From assembly GCF_003807585.1 (NCBI RefSeq), contig NZ_RMBX01000009.1, positions 1 to 64,000 on the forward strand: DNA of 64,000 nt. Direction: 5' to 3'. The first letter of the stretch is position 1. The number at the start of each line of letters is the position of its first letter. Origin of the DNA: Chitinophaga barathri. Lineage in GTDB: Bacteria; Bacteroidota; Bacteroidia; Chitinophagales; Chitinophagaceae. Shown here piece after piece: positions 10,072 through 18,090 of the stretch. The translations under genes and the position numbers were made by a program. Under the pieces are notes generated by a model that was not told the origin of the DNA, made no database searches, and saw nothing but the letters and a program-made list of their open reading frames with translations.

Positions 10072-10836
10072 TCAGCTGTTCACCACCCATTCCAGGAAAC
10101 CGGGCATCACGCCGGCCCAGGTGGCCATATCATGTTTGCCGCCCTGTACCAGTTCGTATTTGATGTGTTTGCCTTTCTCATATCCTTTTTCTTCCAGCAG
10201 CTGCACCAGGTCTTCGGTGTCGTCCACCGCGTCCACCACGCCGTTCACGTTGCGGTCGGACTCTTCGTCCTGCGTGCCTGCTTCAAAATAGAACCGCAGG
10301 TCCGGGTGAAAACGCCCTTCCCGCACCTGGCGGTGCATGATGCGCTGCGGGGGATTGCCATTTGAGCTGCGCCACCAAAGCGAGCCGGAGAATACGCCTG
10401 CTTTGTGAAAAGCCTGGGGATTGTTCCACACGATGTCCAGCGCGGATAGTCCGCCCATAGAGAAACCTGCAAATGTTTTATCCGGGAATGGCCGGTGGTA
10501 GCGGCTTTCGAGGAAAGGCAGGAGTTCTCTCATGATAAAACGCGTGTACAGTGCCGCTTTACAACCTCGGCCCTGGTAGTCTACATGCCTTGCCGTGCCA
10601 TATTCCTGCATCCGTTGCGCGCCCGCGTGTACGGCCACTACCCAGAGGGAAGGATGGCTGGTATCCTGCAGATGTTCCAGCATGGAAGGGAAGCCCAGCT
10701 GATCCAGGTCCTGCCCGTCGTTCATGAGCAGCAGGTGGGGCGTATCCTTTGTGTTGGCGGGAAGATATACATCGAAAGTGACCTCCCGTTGGAGGAAAAG
10801 AGAGTACTGTCCGAAGGATTCTTTTCTGGGAAGCAT
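10072..10836 (-). CDS. enterochelin-esterase-like alpha/beta hydrolase
   Basis: Esterase of 254 residues in the Fes/esterase-D-like family. Visible features are the nucleophile elbow GFSMGG (Ser126), an acidic stretch at 185-206 that can supply the acid, and a late His in GGKHDM (His235). There is no signal peptide, so it should act in the cytoplasm. It is followed on the same strand by a siderophore receptor gene (gap 116 bp, no terminator seen). The inference is that it hydrolyses an imported ferri-siderophore or a related ester. The family is broad and includes enzymes on other esters, so the substrate is uncertain. Confidence 0.8.
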   Translation of the reverse strand: MLPRKESFGQYSLFLQREVTFDVYLPANTKDTPHLLLMNDGQDLDQLGFPSMLEHLQDTSHPSLWVVAVHAGAQRMQEYGTARHVDYQGRGCKAALYTRFIMRELLPFLESRYHRPFPDKTFAGFSMGGLSALDIVWNNPQAFHKAGVFSGSLWWRSSNGNPPQRIMHRQVREGRFHPDLRFYFEAGTQDEESDRNVNGVVDAVDDTEDLVQLLEEKGYEKGKHIKYELVQGGKHDMATWAGVMPGFLEWVVNS

Positions 10837-10910
10837 ATGCGGCGGGTTTCCTTACTAAGTTAAAGAAATAACGCCAGAAATGTTATTTTACAGAACAGAA
10901 ACCTTGCATT

Positions 10911-11357
10911 ATGAAATTGTTCCATATCCGGTTATTACCTGTTCTATTGCTCTTCCAGCCTGCATTTGGCCAACAGGCTCCCCGGAATGCGCAGAAATAC
11001 GAGGTAAACACTTCACTGAAAGCTACCGCCCCTGATGCCACGTATCCTTTCCTGTTAGTGACGGACCTTACCATCCCCGGATGCAAACCCGGCGCGGAGC
11101 TGGCTGAAACGCAGGAATCCATCGCGGACGCGGCCGGCACACAGCTCAGGATGCTGGTAACCAGCGTACATGCCGGCGCTGTGCTGCAGGAATGCCGCCG
11201 CACGGATTATTATTACGTCAGGGACACGGCGGATCTGCGGATGGTGATGGAAACCTTTTACAAGGATAATTTTTCAGAATACCAGCGCAGCATCACCATA
11301 CGGCCGGACCCCGCGTGGAAGATGTTCCTGGACACGCTGCTGCCCGCCGCCAGATAA
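10911..11357 (+). CDS. small exported protein of unknown function
   Basis: A 148-residue protein with a good signal peptide (MKLFHIRLLPVLLLFQPAFG-Q). The mature part contains a few Cys (in IPGCKPG and LQECRR) and no recognised domain. It is divergent from the esterase gene and ends 55 bp before the amidoligase operon. Whether it belongs to that operon is open: the gap contains no clear terminator. Confidence 0.65.
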   Translation: MKLFHIRLLPVLLLFQPAFGQQAPRNAQKYEVNTSLKATAPDATYPFLLVTDLTIPGCKPGAELAETQESIADAAGTQLRMLVTSVHAGAVLQECRRTDYYYVRDTADLRMVMETFYKDNFSEYQRSITIRPDPAWKMFLDTLLPAAR

Positions 11358-11412
11358 ATCCCTGCCGCCCCTCAAATAATTCCCTGCCACCTTTGAGAAC
11401 CCGTAAATTTTC

Positions 11413-12180
11413 ATGAAATTCGTAACATATCCTTCGCCAAGCAGGCGTGTTTCCATAAAACCCGAGCCTTTGACAGAAAACTACCATACCTGGCAATCTT
11501 CCCACCTGGGCCGTGAATTTGAGATGCTGGTATTCGGCCACGCCGGTTACCCGCTGATCCTGTTCCCGACGTCCATGGGCCGTTATTACGAAGGGAAAGA
11601 CCGGGGGCTGATAGATTCGGTCTCCTGGTTCGTCAGGAACGGAAGGGTCAGGATCTACTGCCCGGACGGGATAGACAGTCTCAGCTGGTACAACAAAGAG
11701 ATACACCCGGCGGACAGGGCGCGGAACCACTCCTTGTACGATGCACTTATCCTGCACGAAGTGCTGCCCCGCATTGAAGCGGAAACGGGCCATAGCCGCG
11801 TAGCCGTGGCAGGCTGCAGCTTCGGCGGGTACCATGCCGCCAATTTCGCTTTCAGGCACCCCGAAAAAGTCGCCTACCTTTTCTCCATGAGCGGCCTGCT
11901 GGACATACGGTCCAGGACGGACGGGCATTATGATGACAATATCTACTTCAACAACCCCATGGACTACATGCCGGACAATTCCCACCCGGACCTGTGGCGG
12001 ATGGGCATTGTGCTGGGCGCAGCCGAAAGGGACGTCACCCGGGGGCAGAACGAACAGTTCTCCGGCATCCTCAACAACAAATCGATACAGCACTGGCTGG
12101 ACGTAAGGCCCGATATGGTGCACGACTGGCCCGCATGGAGGCAGATGCTGCCGCACTATTTGTCTTTACTAAAGCACTGA
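11413..12180 (+). CDS. esterase-family alpha/beta hydrolase, first gene of the amidoligase operon
   Basis: A 255-residue cytoplasmic hydrolase (no signal peptide). It carries the nucleophile elbow GCSFGG (Ser136) and a C-terminal His (His237, VHDWPAW) in the expected place for the triad. It belongs to the same broad esterase family as the gene at 10072 but is clearly a different member. It is the first gene of a tight same-strand array: the next gene starts within or just after its end. The context suggests it cleaves an ester or amide in the metabolite handled by the ligases downstream. Its substrate is unknown. Confidence 0.8.
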   Translation: MKFVTYPSPSRRVSIKPEPLTENYHTWQSSHLGREFEMLVFGHAGYPLILFPTSMGRYYEGKDRGLIDSVSWFVRNGRVRIYCPDGIDSLSWYNKEIHPADRARNHSLYDALILHEVLPRIEAETGHSRVAVAGCSFGGYHAANFAFRHPEKVAYLFSMSGLLDIRSRTDGHYDDNIYFNNPMDYMPDNSHPDLWRMGIVLGAAERDVTRGQNEQFSGILNNKSIQHWLDVRPDMVHDWPAWRQMLPHYLSLLKH

Positions 12181-12182
12181 GC

Positions 12183-13133
12183 GTGAAAAAGATCGGTATC
12201 CTTTACGGACAGGAGAACACGTATCCGCAGGCATTTACAGACCGTGTGAACCGTTACTGCGGCCCCGGTATGATGGCGGAACCCGTGCTGATCAGCAAAG
12301 CCCTCCAGGGAGGCCCGCCGGAATATGCCGTGGTCATAGACCGCATCTCGCACGACGTGCCTTTTTACCGCGCCTGGCTGAAAAACGCCGCTTTACAGGG
12401 CACCGCCGTGATCAACAACCCCTTCTGGTGGAGCGCGGACGAAAAATTCTTCAACAACGCCATCGGCCTGCATACAGGCGTACCCGTGCCCGGCACCGCA
12501 CTGCTGCCGAGCTTTGAGCTGCCGGACGATACCACCGGAAACAGTTTCCGCAACCTTCATTACCCCCTGGACTGGAACGCCATTTTCGCGGTGACCGGCT
12601 TCCCCGCTTATATGAAACCCTTTGCGGGCGGCGGCTGGAAAAACGTATACCGCGTAAAGGACGAAGAAGAATTTTTTAAGCTGCATGCGCAGACCGGGCG
12701 GCATGTGATGCTGTTGCAGGAAGAGATCGTTTTTGAGTCCTATTTCCGCTGTTATTGCATCGGCGGCAGGCATGTACACATCATGCCCTACGAGCCGCGC
12801 AACGCGCCTGAAAAACGGTATGAGGCGGATTTTGAACTGAGCACCTCATTAAAAGAAAAGATAGAACAATACACCCTCCTGCTGAACCAGGCGCTGGGTT
12901 ATGATTTTAACACCGTGGAATTTGCCGTGAGGGACGGCGTGCCTTATGCCATCGACTTCTGTAATCCCGCCCCCGATGCGGACCTCCAGTCTGTAGGTGA
13001 GGCGAACTTTGAATGGGTGGTGGAACATTCCGCGCGGTATGCCATAGAACGGGCCATGGCGCAGGAAAACGGGAAAGACAACCTGACCTGGGGCAACTGG
13101 CTGAAAGAGGCCGTGCAGCAGGATCGCAAATAA
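12183..13133 (+). CDS. ATP-grasp amide ligase of unknown substrate
   Basis: Predicted ATP-dependent carboxylate-amine/thiol ligase (316 residues from GTG 12183). The start is uncertain: GTG at 12183, two bases past the upstream stop, begins a normal Rossmann-like strand (KKIGILYGQEN); an ATG at 12135 would overlap the esterase by 46 bp. ATP-grasp features are the lysine plus glycine-rich loop in YMKPFAGGGWKNV, the adenine-side LLQEEI, and the metal/phosphate end with EFAVRDGVPYAIDFCNPAPD. In this last segment the usual E-x-N reads D-F-C-N, a modest departure. The family joins an acyl-phosphate to an amine. The GCS2 ligase follows 34 bp later. Confidence 0.82.
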   Translation: MKKIGILYGQENTYPQAFTDRVNRYCGPGMMAEPVLISKALQGGPPEYAVVIDRISHDVPFYRAWLKNAALQGTAVINNPFWWSADEKFFNNAIGLHTGVPVPGTALLPSFELPDDTTGNSFRNLHYPLDWNAIFAVTGFPAYMKPFAGGGWKNVYRVKDEEEFFKLHAQTGRHVMLLQEEIVFESYFRCYCIGGRHVHIMPYEPRNAPEKRYEADFELSTSLKEKIEQYTLLLNQALGYDFNTVEFAVRDGVPYAIDFCNPAPDADLQSVGEANFEWVVEHSARYAIERAMAQENGKDNLTWGNWLKEAVQQDRK

Positions 13134-13167
13134 TTACGAACTTCACCGCTGAAACGCATTACAAGAC

Positions 13168-14271
13168 ATGAATTACGGAGCCTTTACACTTGGAATAGAA
13201 GAAGAATACATGGTAATGGACCCGCAAACGCGGGAGCTGCGCTCGCATGAACAAAAGATTGTGGAGCAGGCGCAGAAAGTGATCAAGGATAAAGTAAAAG
13301 CGGAAATGCACCAGGCCGTTGTGGAGGTGGGCACGCAGATATGCGCGAACATCGAAGAAGCCTACCAGGACGTGCTGCTGCTCCGCAAGACCATTACGCA
13401 GATAGCCGGGGACCTGGGCTTCAGCATCGGTGCGGCCGGCACGCATCCCTTCTCCAAATGGGAAAAACAGCTGATCACGGACCACCCGCGGTATTTTGAA
13501 CTGGTGAACGAAATGCAGGACGCCGCCCGGTCCAATCTTATTTTCGGGCTGCATGTGCACGTAGGTATGGAGAACCGCGAGATGGCGCTGCACATTGCGA
13601 ACAGCGTGCGTTATTTCCTGCCGCACGTGTTTGCGCTCAGCACGAACTCCCCTTTCTGGGAAGGGCGGAATACCGGTTTTAAATCCTTCCGCACCAAGGT
13701 GTTCGACAAATTCCCCCGCACCGGCATACCTGACTATTTTACGAGCATCGAGGAATATGACAACTTCATTAAACTGCTCGTAAAAACGAACTGTATAGAC
13801 AACGCGAAAAAAGTGTGGTGGGACCTTCGCGTGCACCCGTTCTTCAACACAGTAGAGTTCCGCATCTGCGACGTACCGCTCACTTTACAGGAAACCATTA
13901 CGCTCACCGCGCTTTTCCAGGCGATATGCGTGAAAATATACAAGCTGCGCAACCAGAACCTGAACTTTATCATTTACAACCGCGCGCTGGTGAATGAAAA
14001 CAAATGGCGCGCATCGCGTTATGGCATAGACGGCAACCTGATCGATTTCGGGAAGGAAATGGAAGTGAACACCCGCGCGCTGATCTACGAACTGCTGGAT
14101 TTTGTGGACGATGTGCTGGATGACCTCGGCACCCGCTCCGCCGCGGTGGATGGCGTGAACAAGATACTGGCGGAAGGCACGGGGGCAGATAAACAACTGA
14201 AAGTGTTTGAAGAACACAACGGGGACCTGGTGAAAGTGGTGGATTATATACAATCGCAGTTTCTGCCGTAA
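13168..14271 (+). CDS. GCS2-family carboxylate-amine ligase (YbdK-like)
   Basis: A 367-residue member of the glutamate-cysteine ligase type 2 family. The characteristic start LGIEEEYMVMDP (8-19) carries the metal-binding acidic residues; AGTHPFSKW, FGLHVHVG and TVEFRICDVP are further family motifs. E. coli YbdK, a relative, has weak gamma-glutamylcysteine ligase activity, but most members have no known substrate. Here it sits between an ATP-grasp ligase and a glutamine amidotransferase, a context more in keeping with a dedicated metabolite than with glutathione. I infer that it activates a carboxylate, perhaps glutamate, and joins it to an amine. Confidence 0.88.
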   Translation: MNYGAFTLGIEEEYMVMDPQTRELRSHEQKIVEQAQKVIKDKVKAEMHQAVVEVGTQICANIEEAYQDVLLLRKTITQIAGDLGFSIGAAGTHPFSKWEKQLITDHPRYFELVNEMQDAARSNLIFGLHVHVGMENREMALHIANSVRYFLPHVFALSTNSPFWEGRNTGFKSFRTKVFDKFPRTGIPDYFTSIEEYDNFIKLLVKTNCIDNAKKVWWDLRVHPFFNTVEFRICDVPLTLQETITLTALFQAICVKIYKLRNQNLNFIIYNRALVNENKWRASRYGIDGNLIDFGKEMEVNTRALIYELLDFVDDVLDDLGTRSAAVDGVNKILAEGTGADKQLKVFEEHNGDLVKVVDYIQSQFLP

Positions 14272-14286
14272 TTTTGTAGGGTAAAC

Positions 14287-15111
14287 ATGAAGATAGCTAT
14301 ACTGGATATGTACGAAGGCGTCCCCAACGAGGGCATGCGCTGTATACGCGAGTTGCTGCTGCAATTTGCGGAGGCGGCACAGGTGCCTATGCAGATCAAT
14401 GAATTTGAAGTGCGCGGGCAAAAGCAGGTACCGGACCTGGGTTACGACGTATACATCTCCAGCGGCGGCCCCGGCAGTCCTGTGGACAGTGCCGGCAGCG
14501 ACTGGGAAAAGGCTTATTTCCACTGGCTGGAAAAAGTGCTGGAGTGGAACCTTCAGCCCAGCAACCGCAAAAAACACATCTTCCTCATCTGCCATTCCTT
14601 CCAGGTAGTGTGCAGGTATTTTGATCTGGGCACCGTCTGCCGCCGCAGGTCGCCGGCCTTTGGCGTGTTCCCTGTACACAAAACAAAAGCCGGCGAAGCT
14701 GAACCGATCTTCAGCGGCCTCCCCGATCCTTATTATATCGTGGACAGCCGCAACTGGCAAGTGATACAACCCAATGAAGAAAAGCTGGCTGCCATGGGTG
14801 CGGAAGTGCTCGCCATTGAAAAAGAAAGGCCGCATGTGCCGCTTGAAAGAGCTACCATGGCCATCCGTTTTTCGCCGTATATGATCGGCACACAGTTTCA
14901 TCCCGAAGCGGACGGGCCCGGGATGCGCAAACACCTGCTCACCCCCGCTAAAAAACAACGCGTGGTGGAAGAGCACGGGCGCGAAAAATTTGATAACATG
15001 CTGGAGCTGCTGAAAGAGCCGGACAAGATCCTGCTCACGCACGATACGCTGCTGCCTAACTTCCTGGAAGAAGCGCTCGCGTACCAGTTTTCCCAAACCA
15101 AACCGACATGA
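14287..15111 (+). CDS. class I glutamine amidotransferase-like protein
   Basis: A 274-residue protein with the GATase1 fold. The nucleophile Cys102 lies in LICHSFQ, where the common GxCxG is altered. His205 and Glu207 (TQFHPEAD) complete the triad, and SSGGPGSP (58-65) supplies the oxyanion region. It could release ammonia from glutamine for a partner ligase or cleave gamma-glutamyl amides in the manner of PuuD. It starts 15 bp after the GCS2 gene and overlaps the next gene by 4 bp (ATGA), so translation is probably coupled. Confidence 0.85.
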   Translation: MKIAILDMYEGVPNEGMRCIRELLLQFAEAAQVPMQINEFEVRGQKQVPDLGYDVYISSGGPGSPVDSAGSDWEKAYFHWLEKVLEWNLQPSNRKKHIFLICHSFQVVCRYFDLGTVCRRRSPAFGVFPVHKTKAGEAEPIFSGLPDPYYIVDSRNWQVIQPNEEKLAAMGAEVLAIEKERPHVPLERATMAIRFSPYMIGTQFHPEADGPGMRKHLLTPAKKQRVVEEHGREKFDNMLELLKEPDKILLTHDTLLPNFLEEALAYQFSQTKPT

Positions 15112-16301
15112 TCCCTTCCATACGCCAGGCTTATAATCAACAGTTCACCCCCGCCAGGTATGCGGACCTTCTGGCCAGCCTGACCGTGGAAACCGGCGTC
15201 ACGCCCGCCTTCAGGGTCGCTGAAACGCCGGTGTTCGTTCCGAAAGCATTACAGGAGCAGCTTATAGCCGCGGGAGATGCCGTGATAGAAGTGATCCTCC
15301 GGCCGGACCTCACCGCCATTACAGAAGCCGCCATTCCCAAAGGCCAGCTGGTACCGAAAGAAAATCATCATGCCCAGTTCATCATCATAGATTTTGCCAT
15401 TACCCGCAACGAAGCCGGGGAGCTGGCGCCCCAGCTGATCGAATTGCAGGGGTTCCCCAGCCTGTTCGGTTTCCAGGAACTCCTGGCCCGCCAGTACCGC
15501 CGCCATACGGATGTGCCGGATACTTATTCCACCTTCGGCCCCGGGCTCGACCTCCAGGGTTATGTGGAACTGCTGCGCCGCTGCATCCTGGGCACACATC
15601 ACCCTTCCAACGTCATACTGCTGGAAGTAATGCCCCAGCAGCAGAAGACGCTGATCGATTTTGTGTGTACGGAAGCGATGCTGGGCATTCCGGCCGTATG
15701 CGTGTCCGACCTCATACAGGAAGGCAAAAAACTCTATTATCTCAGGAACGGCGAAAGGGTACGCGTACAGCGAATCTACAACCGCATGATATCCGAAGAC
15801 GTTGCCGCGCACAGGGAACAACTGGGCGATATCGTCAATTTCCAACACGAACTGGAAGTGGAATGGGCCACGCACCCCAACTGGTATTACCGCATCAGTA
15901 AATTCCTGTTGCCCTTTATACACGGGCCTTTTGCGCCCAAAGCCTGGTTCCTTCACGAGCTGCCCGTGCTGCCGCAGGACCTGGAAAATTATGTACTGAA
16001 GCCGCTGTTTTCTTTCGCCGGGCAGGGCGTGATCATAGACCCCACTCCCGCCGATGTGGAGAAAATAGAAGATCCGGAGAACTGGATATTGCAGCAGAAA
16101 GTGGAATACGCCGCCGCCATAGAAACGCCCACCGGCCCCGCCAAATGCGAGATACGCCTCATGTACTGCTGGCCGGACGATGCGCCCGCTCCCATACTGG
16201 CGCAAAACCTCGCGCGCCTGAGCAAAGGCAAAATGATCGGTGTGAACTATAACCGCGACCTGGATTGGGTAGGCGGCAGCAGCTGTTTTTTCGAACCTTA
16301 A
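15108..16301 (+). CDS. ATP-grasp-like protein, family uncertain
   Basis: A 397-residue cytoplasmic protein I cannot place in a named family. Segments suggest an ATP-grasp-like or circularly permuted ATP-grasp fold: LIELQGFPSLFGFQ, a lysine/glycine loop NYVLKPLFSFAGQGVIID, an adenine-side WILQQKVEY and EIRLMYCW. It overlaps the amidotransferase gene by 4 bp and precedes ridA by 10 bp, so it is an integral part of the operon. If the fold is right, the operon carries three ATP-using ligases that could act in sequence. A fold search against glutathionylspermidine-synthase-like proteins would settle the question. Confidence 0.7.
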   Translation: MIPSIRQAYNQQFTPARYADLLASLTVETGVTPAFRVAETPVFVPKALQEQLIAAGDAVIEVILRPDLTAITEAAIPKGQLVPKENHHAQFIIIDFAITRNEAGELAPQLIELQGFPSLFGFQELLARQYRRHTDVPDTYSTFGPGLDLQGYVELLRRCILGTHHPSNVILLEVMPQQQKTLIDFVCTEAMLGIPAVCVSDLIQEGKKLYYLRNGERVRVQRIYNRMISEDVAAHREQLGDIVNFQHELEVEWATHPNWYYRISKFLLPFIHGPFAPKAWFLHELPVLPQDLENYVLKPLFSFAGQGVIIDPTPADVEKIEDPENWILQQKVEYAAAIETPTGPAKCEIRLMYCWPDDAPAPILAQNLARLSKGKMIGVNYNRDLDWVGGSSCFFEP

Positions 16302-16311
16302 AACACAACAT

Positions 16312-16710
16312 ATGCAAAGGCTAAACATCAGTTCAGGCGCTCCCTGGGAAGCCAAAGTAGGCTACTCCCGGGCAGTGCGGATCGGCAATGTGGTGGAAGT
16401 ATCAGGCACCGTGTCGCAGGACGGTGACAAAGTGATCGGCATCGGGAACGCTTATGAGCAGACCAAACATGCGCTGGCAAAGATCGAGGCCGCGCTGGTA
16501 AAGGCCGGCGCTTCGCTGCACGACGTGGTGCGTACGCGTATGTTCGTAACCGATATTTCGAAATGGGAAGAAATAGGCCGCGCGCACGGGGAGTTTTTCC
16601 AGGCTATCAGGCCCTGTACCACGATGGTGGAGGTAAAAAGCCTCATCAGCAAGGAATTGCTGGTGGAAATTGAAGCCACGGCGGTGCTGCCGGGCGGGAA
16701 GTTAGGATAG
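16312..16710 (+). CDS. ridA: RidA/YjgF family protein
   Basis: A 132-residue protein of the RidA (Rid) family, whose archetype hydrolyses reactive enamine/imine intermediates. Visible landmarks are the N-terminal PWEAKVGYSRAVRIGNVVEVSGT, the VRTRMFVTDIS segment with the conserved Arg, and the closing VEIEATAVLP. The start is clear. It is the last gene of the amidoligase operon, 10 bp after the previous stop. Its presence suggests that the pathway makes an unstable nitrogen-containing intermediate, which is inference from context. Confidence 0.9.
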   Translation: MQRLNISSGAPWEAKVGYSRAVRIGNVVEVSGTVSQDGDKVIGIGNAYEQTKHALAKIEAALVKAGASLHDVVRTRMFVTDISKWEEIGRAHGEFFQAIRPCTTMVEVKSLISKELLVEIEATAVLPGGKLG

Positions 16711-16763
16711 CAGATAAAAGGAAGCCCCACCGGTGAAGACCGATACTTTTTTCACCGTTCTCT

Positions 16764-16813
16764 CCTATATCTATCCTATAACGATCGTATATCGATCCTA
16801 TATCTATCGTATA
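16764..16813. repeat. 4.5 copies of a degenerate 11-bp tandem repeat
   Basis: Alternating blocks cctata-tctat, cctata-acgat, cgtata-tcgat, cctata-tctat, cgtata: an 11-bp unit CSTATA-WCKAT repeated about four and a half times without spacing errors. It lies in the convergent gap between ridA and the rhodanese gene. The period is close to one DNA helical turn. No coding role is visible. Confidence 0.85.
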
Positions 16814-16862
16814 AGCTCAGGGTTTTAGGTAAAATACTACCAGGACGGATGCTACAGGCAAT

Positions 16863-16891
16863 AAAAAAGCCACCCCGTTAGAGGCAGCTTT
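16863..16891 (-). terminator. intrinsic terminator of the ddl-PASTA-rhodanese operon
   Basis: On the minus strand, AAAGCTGCC pairs with GGTGGCTTT (nine pairs, two of them G-U), followed by a T run given by the A run at 16863-16868. It lies 21 bp after the rhodanese stop. Confidence 0.7.
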
Positions 16892-16911
16892 ATGTTGTGC
16901 GGTATAATAGC

Positions 16912-17220
16912 TTATTGGCTGATCTTTTCCTGCCAGGCGAGCATGCCGCCGGTGAGGTTCACCAGGTTCGTAAAGCCCATGGTTTCCAGTACCATACATG
17001 CCTGCCCGCTGCGGTTGCCGCTTCTGCAATACACGATCAGTTCCTTGTCTTTATAGTCTTCCAGCTCGTCCACCTGCATGGCGCGGATGTCTCCCAGCGG
17101 AACGTGTATCCCGCCGATGTTGAACTCCTCTCTTTCATGCGGCTCGCGTACGTCCACCAGGGTAACGGTCTCCCCGCTATCCAGGCGCTTTTTCAGTTCT
17201 TCGGGTGTTATAGTTTGCAT
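16912..17220 (-). CDS. single-domain rhodanese-like protein
   Basis: A 102-residue cytoplasmic rhodanese-fold protein. The active loop YCRSGNRSG contains the catalytic Cys65, and VDVREPHERE is the family's other landmark. Such proteins carry persulfide sulfur or act in sulfur transfer; the partner is unknown. It starts 30 bp after the PASTA gene stop, so it is likely the last gene of the ddl operon. Confidence 0.9.
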   Translation of the reverse strand: MQTITPEELKKRLDSGETVTLVDVREPHEREEFNIGGIHVPLGDIRAMQVDELEDYKDKELIVYCRSGNRSGQACMVLETMGFTNLVNLTGGMLAWQEKISQ

Positions 17221-17250
17221 GATGCGAAAATTTTTACAAAGGTAAATAAT

Positions 17251-18075
17251 CTACTCTTCCGTTGCCGGTTTTTGCACAGGCGCAATGGAATCCTTAACGG
17301 GCTTTGCGGCGCTCAGCCAGAGGTCCACGCTTTCTCCCGCGCGTATCAGGTTCAGCTCGCCCAGTTCATTCCTGCGCGGGGGGCTCTGCCTGAATACAAA
17401 GGCGCCTAAAGTGTCCGTTACGCCGCCGTCTATCAGTACGGTCCCGATATTGAGGTTGCTCGCGGCCAGCACTTCGCGGGCTTCCATATAGGTCATGCCC
17501 ACGGTTTCGGGCACAGGGTTTTCCATGCTGCCGGTGCCGCTGCTCAGTACGAGGGTGATATTGCTGCCTTCGGGTATTTCTTTCCCCGGCTTGATGGGTT
17601 TGCCATTCAGCAGCTGCTGCAATACGGTATTGGTAGCGAAGTCCGGTTTATAGATCGTATCCCCGATGTTCAGCCTGCGGGCACGGAGCGTCATTTCCGC
17701 GCTGCGGTAGGTAAGCCCTTCCAGGTCCGGCATGGGCACCATGGGAGGCACCAATTTGTTCACCGTGAGATAAATGGTGCGGTGGCTTTTCACCACATCG
17801 CCGCGCTCGGGCGTCTGTTCGTACACCAACAGGGCACGCATGGTATCGATATAGATGGAGTCGCGCACCTCCACGTCAAAGCCGAGGCCTTCCAGCACGG
17901 AAGTGGCTTCCTGGATGCTTTTACCCCGTACGTCGGGCACGGTCACCTCCTGGTTGTGACGGGTGAGGAACCCGAGGGACAGGAAAAAAAGGATCCCCAA
18001 CAGCACGATCAGCCCGCAGATCACGAGCACATTGAAGCCGAAGGAACGCCTTGTGATATTGTGAAACATTTTCAT
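17251..18075 (-). CDS. membrane-anchored PASTA-domain protein
   Basis: A 274-residue protein with a short cytoplasmic N-terminus, one membrane segment (about 14-36, FNVLVICGLIVLLGILFFLSL) and three periplasmic PASTA repeats (about 42-110, 112-184 and 187-258; VPDVRGKSIQEAT, MPDLEGLTYRSAE, VPETVGMTYMEAR). PASTA domains bind peptidoglycan or muropeptides in other bacteria, where they often sit on Ser/Thr kinases; this one has no kinase domain. It starts 15 bp after ddl, which supports a cell-wall role. Confidence 0.9.
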   Translation of the reverse strand: MKMFHNITRRSFGFNVLVICGLIVLLGILFFLSLGFLTRHNQEVTVPDVRGKSIQEATSVLEGLGFDVEVRDSIYIDTMRALLVYEQTPERGDVVKSHRTIYLTVNKLVPPMVPMPDLEGLTYRSAEMTLRARRLNIGDTIYKPDFATNTVLQQLLNGKPIKPGKEIPEGSNITLVLSSGTGSMENPVPETVGMTYMEAREVLAASNLNIGTVLIDGGVTDTLGAFVFRQSPPRRNELGELNLIRAGESVDLWLSAAKPVKDSIAPVQKPATEE

Positions 18076-18090
18076 ATTAGCAAAGTATAC

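Noticed and set aside
11293-12156. Minus-strand ORF of 287 codons opposite the esterase
   Set aside because: It lies antisense to a gene with a clear nucleophile motif; composition rich in Pro/Arg/His is typical of a shadow frame.
13885-15096. Minus-strand ORF of 403 codons opposite the GCS2 and amidotransferase genes
   Set aside because: It crosses two real genes in antisense and has no recognisable domain.
16764-16813. Tandem repeat as a CRISPR array
   Set aside because: Units are 11 bp with no spacers and no cas gene is present.
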